A DNA stretch of 64,000 bases from Lunularia cruciata (Eukaryota; Streptophyta; Marchantiopsida; Lunulariales; Lunulariaceae): contig OX419757.1 in assembly GCA_948567375.1 (NCBI GenBank), positions 23,436,001 to 23,500,000 of the forward strand, in the 5' to 3' direction. Positions 47,501 to 57,801 of the stretch are shown here, in pieces. The position numbers were made by a program, and so were the translations under genes. The notes beneath the pieces were generated by a model. It was not told the origin of the DNA. It saw only the letters and a list, made by a program, of their open reading frames with translations, and did no database searches. Within the stretch, counting starts at the first letter, position 1. Each line of letters begins with the position of its first letter.

Positions 47501-48287
47501 AAAGACTACCACCAAAGTAGGAAAAGTAGCTTGTAACAACATAGCATCACAAACTCTACATTGCAACTCCTTGTCCAATATCCCATACCAAAATAGGACT
47601 GCTAGGCCTCAATAATTCCTTGAGTGAAGCTGATCGGCCGCCTCATGCAAGTGTTTGCCTTGCATAGGCTCTCTCTAGCCTTTTGTTGGAACTCTTGCAA
47701 GCTCCTCAGCTTGTCAATCTGCATGCCCTAGTAGTTCTACCTCAAAAAATAGAAGAACTCCACCATGGGGTTAAACCCCAATACTACACCACCTCCTATA
47801 GTGGTACCTCCACTCTTAATAGCACTATCTCTAGCTAGTGCACCTCCACTAGCTCCACCAACTCTACTTGAGCTAGAACTTGTGGGTACAGCCAATCTAC
47901 CCCTAGAAATTGAGCTTGAAGTAATAGAGATATAATTTGGAGACCAATACTGTCCCCATAGCTCAATCTCTTCCAAGTAAGCTCTCATGAACTCATGGTA
48001 GTTGTCCATTGGTAGACCCTTCAAATGCTGAAACAAGCTCTTCCATACCCTAAAGGGTGTGAACAAAGTTGGGTTCGGCATTTGTTGCAGATTGTACAAC
48101 TATCAAACTCTTGGATACATTCATCCAACTCAATGCTAACCACTATACTAGAGTAACACCTAGGGCCTTTGGAGGCTCCATAAATCTTGTTCATATCCCA
48201 TAACAATGGTGCAAACACACCAAGGGCACTCTCAACTGAATCAACTCTTATGTCAAACTCCAACTTAGAGTCAATGTCCTCTCTCAT
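41541..48287 (-). pseudogene. D0 polyprotein, Gag to integrase, heavily decayed
   Basis: Starts at ATG 48285-48287 (MREDIDSKLEF). Recognisable in order on the minus strand: Gag (48287-47393), zinc knuckles CWTC and CYRYGHSSDRC-type (47250-47150; the second knuckle has lost residues), protease LLDSGVQ (about 46210), DNMT motif I LFGGICTG (about 45470), motif IV where Trp is TAG and Gln is TAG around a kept Pro-Cys (45210-45225), DNMT IX/X (44700-44600), RT (44187-43000), RNase H and integrase (42265-41597). Shares TAG 47393-47395 and TAG 44215-44217 with D1 and D2, but has CAA where D1/D2 carry the first Gag TAG and the RNase H TGA. Older than D1/D2 and catalytically dead. Confidence 0.85.
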
Positions 48288-49772
48288 TAGGACTTGAAAT
48301 ACAGGTTGATATTGAGCATCAATCCAAGTAAACCACTATGTATTATAGGGCTATTTCCTTTGGAATCCCCAAAGAACTCCGTTGTGACAAAGTAACCATA
48401 AATTGTCGATCGCAATTGTAATCGCAACCGCAACTGCAATTGCAACCGCAACCGTAAGTACTCCACCAAGAACCAACACCACTAACTACACACCACCAAG
48501 TACCATCACCAACTGAGCACCACCAAGTGCCAATACCAACGGAACACTACACACTAATGTAACTCTAATTGAGACAACCACACTAAGGGAAAGGGCGATT
48601 TGTAACTTGCCATCACAACATGCACTCTCACGGTCTACAAGTCATCACTTCCTACCTCATTGGAGAGAAACAAAAGTAGTCAAATTGGTCATCACTCCAG
48701 CCTCACCACCAAGAGCACCCCAAAGCATAAACGCTCTAAATTCAAGGCACCTCACACAAATGTAGTGCACAAATAGGAAACAAAGAATGGAGGGGGTCCA
48801 ATCACAAAAAATCTAAACAAAAACCCTCCATCTCATAAAGCAAAACATAATTGACTCTGCCACTATTTGGCATTTGACATAATAGGAGTTCCTATCTACG
48901 TCCTAAGCTACCAAGATCACCAAGAATGGGATCAAATTGCCTCTCTTAGCTAAAGGTACAAGTGTATGGATAATAGTGGAACAGTCACAAGGACAACAAG
49001 TAAGGGTGGACCAATTGGCTATGACATCAATCTAGGAATTAGGGATGTAGGGGTCAAACTCTATTGTGCATAATCGAGCAAGACGGGTAGATTTGTCAAA
49101 CAATGACCAAAATCTACTCTAAACTAGCTAGCATCACGCCAACAAGCTAGCTTGCTGGCCCTTCTGGCACTTCTAGGTCTTCATACCCTTTGATAGTCCA
49201 CATCCCTTTGCCTCAAAGCCTCAAAACACCCAAATAAGGTCTTTCTTCTTGCCACTTCAGATTGTCTCCAAATTTAGTGAAACTCCTTCAACTTTGGCCA
49301 AAAATCTACCACTTCAAAACTCATCTAAATTTGGCCAAAATTTGATGTTAACTCTAGTAAAAATTTGACATAAACCCTAAAGTTGGTTGAGTGCCAAATC
49401 CTTTGCTAACTCTCCACTCGGGCTAGACTAAAATGATGGGTTTTTCCAAATCACAAATTCACAAGGATAAGTTCCCAACTCCACCTTCAATTTCACTTTT
49501 TGAGCCCAACTTGCAACAAATTGATCCTACTTTATTCTCTTGAGCTCAAAATCACAACCAATGCTCAAAAATTGCTTCTCTTTGCTTGAAATTTGACCAA
49601 CACTTCCGCACACCATCTACCTCACTACCAATTTTGAATCAATCAATGAGCTTTTGCACACCAAGGAAAATCTGAACTTTGATTGAGCTACCAATGATCC
49701 ACCGAGCTTGGAGATACCACCAACACTTGTAGTTCTTGGGCCCAATTTCTGCTTGATCTCACTTCTTTGATG
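48288..49772 (-). other. D0 leader
   Basis: Collinear with the D1 and D2 leaders. Contains the primer-site candidate (48851-48865, minus sense TAGTGGCAGAGTCAA) and the tRNA-like segment (49006-49068). A repeat of CAATTGCAACCGCAA type is seen at 48405-48455, homologous to the Gly/Trp-rich coding-like stretch upstream of Gag in D1/D2. Confidence 0.65.
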
Positions 49773-50182
49773 TAATCAGTTTGTTTACACCACTTGAATC
49801 AACTCAACTTAGATTAGTACTTGATCTATCATTCTATAAACTGCCAACAAGAATTCTAGCTAAGAGAATCCAGGTGACGCTTGCTGGCCTTTGTCCACCA
49901 TAGCCAGGAACTCGAAGGCTCAACATTAGAGAAGTGATCTCTCTTGAGCTGCACTTTGAGAGTATACCCTTGGACTTGAGCTAAGTCTGAAACCCTAACA
50001 ATTCTGCTCACGGCACACCCAATGGTGCAAAGTAGGCCCCACCATGAAGTCAATACTCCAAACAAAAAATCTGACTATCAAAAAGTAGTCTATGAGTAAT
50101 TGCAAAAATACCTTTATCCACTATCACTGCTGCAACTCTAGTGTCCAAGCAATCTAGATGCGACATTACAAATGGCGTGATA
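49773..50182 (-). repeat. L terminal unit at the D0 5' end
   Basis: Reads TATCACGCC at 50182 inward and ends CTGATTA at 49773; about 410 bp. It is bounded outside by GTGC (50183-50186). As in D1, no S unit lies outside it. This independent insertion confirms where the family's left end is. Confidence 0.88.
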
Positions 50183-50186
50183 GTGC

Positions 50187-50313
50187 AAGCTAAGCTGGCC
50201 GGGAAATTTATGAAGAAGCTTCTTAGATACTTCTGGAATATTCTAGGCTAATTTGTCTTTTTTGCTACTTCATTATCCCTACTAACTTTGTCGTTAAACT
50301 TCATTTTGTTATA
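50187..50313 (-). repeat. Element E 3' LTR, second part
   Basis: Continues the E LTR after the D0 insertion: 'gatacttctggaatattctaggctaatttg' matches the right LTR at about 55313-55345. It ends GTTATA where the right LTR has ATTACA. The purine tract (minus sense GGTGGAGGAAT) follows directly. Confidence 0.85.
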
Positions 50314-53300
50314 TATTCCTCCACCGCTAGTTTGTGACGTCCTCATTGCCAATGAAGCTTTGAACTCTTGGATGGCCAGTCATGCATTTGGAGATGAAAA
50401 AGAGGTTCTCATGTGGCATCATGAAGGAGATACACTTTCCATAGGACCTTGTACTCCGTATCTTGTTGACGGCCTCATTGAATGTGGCAATGCACAAGGA
50501 AATGATCAACTTTGTACTCCTCACGATCATTGATAAGGACAAGAGGAGGAGGAAGTGGACTCAAGAGGAAAAAGAAGATGGGTTAGGAACAAAGGATTTC
50601 AACTTAGAAATATGAAAGACAAGATGATGCACATATGACAAGGCAAGGCAAGTCGATAAGCAACAAGAGAGACAATTTGAGTGATATCAAAGAGTCCTAT
50701 CCAATTAGGGGCAAGTTTATGAACTTGGGTATCAAGTGGGAGAAGGAGGTTATTGGATGAGAGCATTATCTTATCACCAACTTAAAAGTTGAGATCACAA
50801 CGATGGTGATCCACATATTGGTTTTGCACATGAGATTTAGCTTGTTGGAGGGATTGGAAGATGGTGGTCAAGAAGGTGGAAGTATGAGGGCCATGAGATG
50901 GAGGAGGAGCAAGAAAGGAATCTGGAACAAGTGAATCTTGGCCAAAATTGAGAAAGAAAGGAGAGAATTTGGTGCTTGTCTATTTAGAATTATTATATGC
51001 AAACTCCGCAATTGAAAGACACTCATCCCAATTTGTATGGTGAATGTTGATAAGGCACAAAGCATATCTTCCAAGTTACAATTTGCATGTTAAGTTTGTC
51101 CATCAGTTTGAGGATGATAGGCCATGGACAAAGCAAGTTTGGTGCCGAGTATTTGGAAGAATGCTTGTCAAAAATTTCCAATGAAGCAAGGATCACGGTC
51201 CAAGATGAGTATGCATGACATCCTATGATGCTTGAATACATTTTCAAAGTAGATTTGTGTCAAGGTTGGAGCATCCACAATAACAACCGTTGGTGCCAGA
51301 TGGATTTGCTTACTAAGCTCATCCACAAACACCACAAGTGCTATATGACCTTAATTTGTCTTGGGCAAGGAGGTGATGAGATCTAAGCTCACATGTTCCC
51401 AATGAGTAGATGGAATGGGGAGTGGTTGAAGGAGTACACTTGGTTTCTGGTTACTAGACTTGTTGCATTGGCAACTCTCACATGATTGGACAAACTCCTA
51501 AACATATTGTGCTATGTTGGGCCACCACCATTGGTGTTGGAAGGTACCCAAGGTCCTATCCACACCTATGTGACCAACAATTGGTAAATCATGGGCTTCT
51601 TGAAGGCACACAAGTCAAAGATCACCTTTGGTTGGAATATAGATCTGGTCCTCATGGAATAGAAGCCTTTCTTGAAGAAGAAGGTGTTGTACTCCTTGTT
51701 GCATGCTATAAGATGACCATGTACCATCTGGAAGAAGGGATCTTGTTGTAGAGCTGATTGAAACTCATTTTGGACCTTGGAGTCAATTGACACCATTGTA
51801 ATTGCCACCGTGATGAGATCAGGTCGTCATGATAGGGCATCAAGGATGACATGGAACTAACCTGGTTTGTACTCAAGTTTGATATCAAACAATTGGAGTT
51901 GCTCCTCTCATCAATGATGTCAACTCTTCATGTGTTCCAAATGTAAAGTGTGCAACAATGGTTTGTGATAAGTTCGTATGATCACTCATTCACCAAGAAG
52001 TAATGCCCCCATACCTTAGTGGCATATACCATTGCAAGTTGTTCCCAATCTCAAGCAGAGTAATTTATTTCAGTTGTAATTAGTCCACAATACACAATGC
52101 GATGTTGTCCATCTGGGAATTCATGTTGCAACACTACTCCAATCGCAAAGTTAGAAGCATCAAAATCAACCACACAAGGTAGCTGAGGATCATATGGTTG
52201 AAGAATGGGTCTTGAAGACACCATATGTGTCAACTTTTGGAATGCTTCTTCATACTTGGTGGTCCATTGGAAGCTCAAGTTCTTCCCCAAGAGGTCAATC
52301 AATGGTGCAACCACATGAGCATAATAATGGATGAACCATTGGTAAAAATTGGCCAATCCATTGAATGCACGTACTTCTATAGCATCCTTTGGAGTAGGGC
52401 AATCAGTAATGGCCTTGATTTTCTCCTCTTCCATCTTGATCGCCTCCGATGAGATCTTGTGATCCAAGAAGGTAACCTCCTTTTGCCAAAAGGCACACTT
52501 TGACTTCTTGCAATAAAATTTCCACTGTTGTAGTCATCTTAGGACTTCTCACACATGATTCACATGTTCTACCTTTGTCTTGCTATAGATTAAGATATTT
52601 TCCAAGAACACCACCATGTACCGATCCAGTAGTCCATCCAACACCCAATGCATCTGATCCATGAAGATTATTGGAGCATTAATGAGCCCAAAAGGTAGAA
52701 CTCTCACTCAAAATGCCTATACCTTGTGCAAAAGGTAATCTTTTGCACATCCTCCCATCAATGAGGATTTGCCAATAGTTGTTGTGAAGATCCAATTTGG
52801 AAAAGTATTGTGCTCCACTCAATTGATCAAGCAAGTCATCGATCCGAGGCAAGGGATATGCATTCTTCATTGTTTGCTTATTGAACCCACGGTAATCAAT
52901 AAAAAATGAAGTCCTCCATCCTTCTTTGGAACAAATAGTACAGGTGCTCCCCAAGGAGAGGTTCTATGTCGTATGAAGTCCTTCTCCAACAACTCCGTAA
53001 GTGTTATTTGCAACTCCTCTAACTCCTTTGGTGAGAGCCAATAGATTGGTCTACTCCCTGGAGTACTCCTTGGCAATAACTCAATCTTGAAGTGCATACC
53101 ATGATTGGAGGGTAATCCCTTTGGTAGATCATCCGGAAACACATATGCAAAATCCTGAACTATTTGATCAACCATTTCTTGATGAGGCTCTTGGCTCTCC
53201 TTTAGCAATCTACTTGATTCACAGCAAACATTGACTTATCTTCCTCCAAAGCTTGCTTTATGGCTGCTTCACTAACAATCTTTCCATCTTGGGACTCATC

Positions 53301-54777
53301 ATTTTTTAAAGCTTGCTCTATGGCTACTTTCTTAGCAAATTTCCCATCTTGGGACTAATCTCCCTTCAAGGTTTGCTCTATTACTACCTTCTTGACAAAC
53401 TTCCCATCTTGGGACTGATTATTCTTAGGTGTCTTACTCAAAGATGCCAGACAACCTAATCAGAAATTCTTACCTTGGTGTTGTACTTGAATTTGTTGTC
53501 GGTTTCAATCAAATTGAACCTTATGACATTCAAGCCAAGGTAGTCCTAGAATGACATCATAGTGTAGAGGTGCCACTGAAAACCTCTTACACTCTAAATA
53601 CTCCTTCCCAATCTTGAAGGTCATAGGATGCGAGGTATAGAATGTAGAACCCTTTCTACCATCCGCCATCATCAATCTACTTCCAATTACAAGCTTGATA
53701 GAAATACCCAATTCCTTTACTACTTGCATAGATATACAATTCTATAAACTTCCAGAATCAACCAAAATCCTACAACCTTGATTAGATATTGTACCTTGTA
53801 AGTGAAGCAAGCTTGCATAGTCAAGCCTTCAATCCCATTGGAACTAATCAACCTCTTAGTAGGCGGCTCAAAATCTCCTATTGGAATTCCTCATTTCCTT
53901 GATCATTCCACTCCATAAACTCCATCTGGGCAACTTTTTGAGGTCACCCATTCTTAAGTGGACATTTAACAATGCAATGTCCAACCTTGTGACAATAAAA
54001 ACAACCATTGTTTTGTCTCAATCTTTCTCTATCTGCTGTACCAAGTGGTCTTCTTTGGATAGCATCAATCTCCACTGGTGCCCGTTCCTCCACCCATGCG
54101 TAGTGTACTGGTAGGCTTTGTGTAGGTTGAGGTCAAGACCAAGTTGTTGCAACCAAGGAATGAAAATTTTTGGCCAACCGTATGGCTTCCTCCAAGTGTT
54201 GTAACTCTCTCATGGTTACCTCTAATTTGGTGCTTGACTTCAAGCTCACAAATTGATCCAAAGCTTCACCTTCTAATATATATGGAATTTGCATGATGGT
54301 GTTTTGGAATTGCATGATATAACTTCCTATAGAGCTAATCTGTGTCATTTCTACCAACCTATCTTGTGCAGCTCATGTGACATAGTTTGGAACCAACTAA
54401 TTATTGCACTCTTGAAATTTGCCCATGTCAAGACAAGTACAAAAATTTCTCATTCAGCTTGCTCCACTTGGAATCTTCACCATAGCTTTGCTACTCCATC
54501 CTATTGGCTAGAAGCCAAGAGAATTTGTTTCCGCTCATCTTGAAGATTGGTAGCTTCAAAATAACGTTCACAATCAAACACAAAATTCTCCATTGCACCC
54601 TAGAGATTCTTGCCTTCAAATACCTTGGGTTTAGGGAATTGGTTTTGATCTTCTCCTTCTCAAACTAGTTCGCTCTCTATGTGCTCTTGTCATCGATGAC
54701 CTCTTTCATCCAAGAATTGAGTAAGGTGCTCGATTTGTTGCTACATAGCAATGATAATGTTGGGCATTGCTGTCATG
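50314..54777 (-). pseudogene. Element E Gag-Pol with chromodomain, decayed
   Basis: Minus-strand chromovirus polyprotein. Gag starts near 54777 (MTAMPNIIIAM) with a CYCHKVGHCIVKC-like knuckle at about 53985. Protease: DSGS near 53755, MQVVKELG and VILGLPWL at 53729-53505. RT: 53208-52679 with WGAPVLFVPKKDG and FSKLDLHNNYWQ; the catalytic YLDD is FLEN (about 52600), so it is dead. RNase H: 52467-52051 (VDFDASNFAIG). Integrase follows, with many stops. Chromodomain at 50519-50395: EYKVDHFL, EYKVLWKVY, DAT-stop-EPLFHL, one frame with two stops (CGA>TGA, TGG>TGA). No functional product. Confidence 0.85.
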
Positions 54778-55034
54778 GTTGCTACTCTATCATGCCACCT
54801 CTAATCTATCTAATTTATTAACACATAGCTACAACATGTCCACCATTATCCATAACTTACGATTGGAAGCACCAAAGATTCCTCGAATATGGTGATCATA
54901 TGCAAAAAATCTTGTCCAAAGTGTGAGGTGATGAATTGTGTGAAATGATGCTTGGGTAGTACTTGGACATGAAAATCCCAATGGTTTGGTGGAATTAGAT
55001 TTGGTGGTCCATAAATTCCATCCATCTTATTCTT

Positions 55035-55046
55035 GCTCTGATACCA
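55035..55046 (-). promoter_or_regulatory. Element E primer-binding site (initiator tRNA-Met)
   Basis: Minus sense TGGTATCAGAGC, an exact match to the canonical plant initiator-Met primer site, one base inside the right LTR end. It contrasts with the divergent candidate site of the D family. Confidence 0.92.
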
Positions 55047-55047
55047 A

Positions 55048-55400
55048 TGTAAAAGATCAAGGCCGAGGAAAGAAATGAGAGAATGGAAGCTCACATTGGG
55101 ACACTTGAATGAGGGAAAACTCCAAATGCCTTGCATGAGTTTTGGCTCTTTTATTTACAGGGATCATACAAAGCTCTTAAGAAGCTTCTCAAGAAGCTTC
55201 CTTGAGCCACTTTCTTGGTGTGCAAGCCAAGTTAATTTGGAAGTTTCTCAAGAAACTTTGTTCTAGAAGCCGTTTACTTGGCGTGCAAGCTAAGCTAGTT
55301 GGAAGCTTCCTAGATACTTCTGGAATATTCTAGGCTAATTTGTCGTATTTGCTACATCTTGAGCCTTACTAATTTTGTCATTAAACTCCATATTATTACA
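55048..55400 (-). repeat. Element E 5' LTR (353 bp)
   Basis: Minus sense TGTAATAATATGG to CTTTTACA, with 5-bp inverted ends TGTAA/TTACA. Followed by CAACT at 55401-55405. It contains the ~50-bp 'cttgg.gtgcaagc.aag' tandem units and several AAGCTT-centred palindromes. Confidence 0.92.
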
Positions 55401-56500
55401 CAACTGTTATAGGGTTTTCAGGCCAATGTGCATGTGGTTCTCCTTATGACATGTAAGGGATGAAATTTCTATGATGTGCAATAAGGGAGGAGCACACTAG
55501 CGTCCATGAAGCACTTCATGGTATAGTGATTCAGATCTTACAAGCTACATGGGCCCTAGTTCAGATTGAGCATTGGTTGGATCTACTAGGACCACCTATC
55601 TGTTGGGTGTGAGTGGATATTGTTACTTTCATGGATGGTTGTTGCACCTTGCATGATGTGGCGGTGACAAACCCTCTATGAGTGGAGTCCTTGACACGGG
55701 CAAGTATACAGGTAGGCACAATAGTGACAATTACCTCTAAGAGCAAGGAGAACCAATATGCACCCGACTATCCTCAGATAACTTTGTTCCCCTTGCAATT
55801 GAGATTTTTAGTCACTTATATAAGCGACCATGAATAATCCCAAAAAATACAACATGAAGTTCTTTGCAAAGGAGAGTGGCACTGGCTATCTTTCCAACAA
55901 TGCTCACATCCTATTATTGATAGTGTGTATTGGTCACTTTGCAACATGCATAGGCATTAGTTCTTCATCAATGAGTGGCTGCAATAGGTACACCCAACAC
56001 GGGTAGGGTCCTCCTTCCGCACTTACCAAACATACCATTGGAACACCTCTACCACATAGTTCAGGAATAGACCACACCTCCCTAGTTTCTTTGGTGCTTG
56101 TTGTGGGGTATTTTTTCCCCTTAGGTCCCTTTGGCCTTACTAGTGTATATCTTTGTTTATGGTTGCTTAGGTTGGGCCTTGAGCTCTTCTTTCCTTTTAT
56201 GATGTTTGTGCCTTGTACTCCTTCCCTTTTCCTTTGATATACTTTATATATATGGTTGTTCATAATCTCAACGTGAAGTAGAATTCATGGGCCACATCAA
56301 GTTATAAAGGTGTTGTTAAACCTCTCTTGTTTTCTTGTTTGTATGATCTGCATAGCTAGGATATCTTAGATGCAGTAGGGCAGTTTTCCCATATCCCTAT
56401 TATTAGGGTTTAGCCCATTTACAACTTAGGCCTCATCCTTGTCCGGCTTGATCCTTCTAGTTATCTTATGCGGTCGCCTTCTTTTATCTCCCTTGCACGG
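55401..56500 (+). mobile_element. Decayed LINE, plus-strand copy, second part and 3' end
   Basis: Continues from 16681 across element E. It contains the pol C-terminal tail remnant near 55650-55830 (VTITSKSKENQYAPDYPQITLFPLQL, similar in position to FVPLALELYG at 11.8 kb), then a 3' UTR matching 12150-12330. Homologous to the minus copy down to about 3540. Confidence 0.7.
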
Positions 56501-57801
56501 TTGAATCTAGGTGCCAAATTTAGGTCATAGTAAGTCATTTCCACCGATATGGATACTAGGGGGCTTCATATTCCAGATTTGTACTGAAACAAAGTGAAAT
56601 CCATATAATATTTGATGGATATAGAGGTAAAGTTTGATTGAAACCAAAACATCATGTAAAAGATGATGGTTAGAAAAAGTTATTGCAAATTTAAGATTAT
56701 AACTTTTAATTTTACATCACCCGTAGCCTGCAAAAAGCTCCGGATTGTGTTTTCTATTTCCCGTACAAAACGTTTTACGAGTACAGACTTTTCCCCGGAA
56801 AAGCTCGCCGTAGTCACACACGCTACCCATAAAATTTTGTTATCCAATCATAAATTCATTTACGGATACTAAGGGTGGAAAAAGAGTAAATATGAAACCC
56901 TCTATTTAGGGGCTCCAGAATGAGGCTTTTAAAAATGGATTATTACCTAGTATCCACGAAAATCCAGTAAAAAAGTCAGGAAAGTCAGGAAACAAACATA
57001 GTGGAGCGCTTGGATATCCGCCTGCGCCTTTCAGTTAACGGGTTACTTTTCCTTTCCGATTACTCCTAAAATTTTAGTGGATTTTTTATAACCAGTAGAA
57101 TTTGTAAATAAAATATTTTGACTGAAAATTCACAAAATGAAAATAATATGACCCCTTGGAATATACGTAATAGTTCGGTATTACGGGTACCGTTATTGAA
57201 ATGCTCAATTTTTTTCTCAAAGTATTTTACGGATTCTTACGGGGTACCGGTAAATAACCTTTAAACTCCGTGTTTGAAACACACCAAATGCTATGGGCCA
57301 AGAAGACTGTAGCTTACAGGACCAAACGAGGGGTTATAGTCCTCCAATTTCCACAGATGGCATGAGGAGCTACTCAATGCCATGAATGGAGCAAATTGGC
57401 AGTTTCTCTTTTGTGAGAATCGCTAGATTGAATTCGACGAAACCTGCCGGAACCCGGAGTGCTCTTGGCTCCATTAGGTGACTCTTATATGAGTGAGGGC
57501 GGCGGAGGTGGCAAGAGTAGCTGTAGAGGGTTGAGCAACTTGATTCCTCAGATGTCTACCGGGCGGACTTCTCCAATAGTTCCAAGCGTAGTCTCTCACA
57601 GATTCTCCGAAACGTAGCATCTTGGAAACCGTACAATAAAATAGGACTGCCTTGTTATGTTTACCGAGTTTTCATCCGATCAGACTAGTGTAATCGCACA
57701 ATTATGCAATTGTCTATCTCTTCATATACGGTCGATTTCATGTATATCGTCGTAGCCTGAATGAATCAGCCTGACGCTGGTGAATATGTTTGGGGTATCT
57801 C
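56501..57801. other. Unique upstream region of the fucosyltransferase gene
   Basis: No transposon similarity was noticed. No clear TATA box could be fixed; AT-rich pieces such as 'ttcatatacgg' (57720) and 'atgtatatcg' (57740) lie 60-80 bp before the first ATG. A pyrimidine-AG at 57825-57833 (cgtttcag) could serve as a splice acceptor, so an upstream non-coding exon is possible but unproven. Confidence 0.45.

Larger units (their letters stand above)
16966..50182 (-). mobile_element. D0: older DNMT/PHD gypsy-type element, minus strand, in three pieces
   Basis: The 5' end is at 50182 (reads TATCACGCC, family consensus TGTCACGCC) and the 3' end at 16966 (reads GCATGACA). Both flanks carry GTGC, and the flanks rejoin into an E-LTR sequence matching 'cttggcGTGCaagctaag' at 55270-55290. 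Pieces are 41541-50182 (L, leader, Gag to integrase), 21867-21998 (a 132-bp integrase C-terminal piece) and 16966-18079 (PHD region, purine tract, S-L-S). The gaps are element F and the D1/D2 composite. The junction pieces are collinear with D2 39545-39668 without loss. Confidence 0.88.
16682..55400 (-). mobile_element. Ty3/gypsy chromovirus E (minus strand), split by nested insertions
   Basis: The termini are LTRs: left (3') LTR 16682-16965 plus 50187-50313, and right (5') LTR 55048-55400. They are bounded by the 5-bp duplication CAACT. The primer-binding site, complementary to initiator tRNA-Met (TGGTATCAGAGC), lies at 55035-55046 next to the right LTR. A purine-rich tract abuts the left LTR at about 50314-50326. 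The internal region 50314-55034 encodes decayed Gag-Pol with a chromodomain. Positions 16966-50182 are a later insertion (D0) into the left LTR. Confidence 0.9.
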
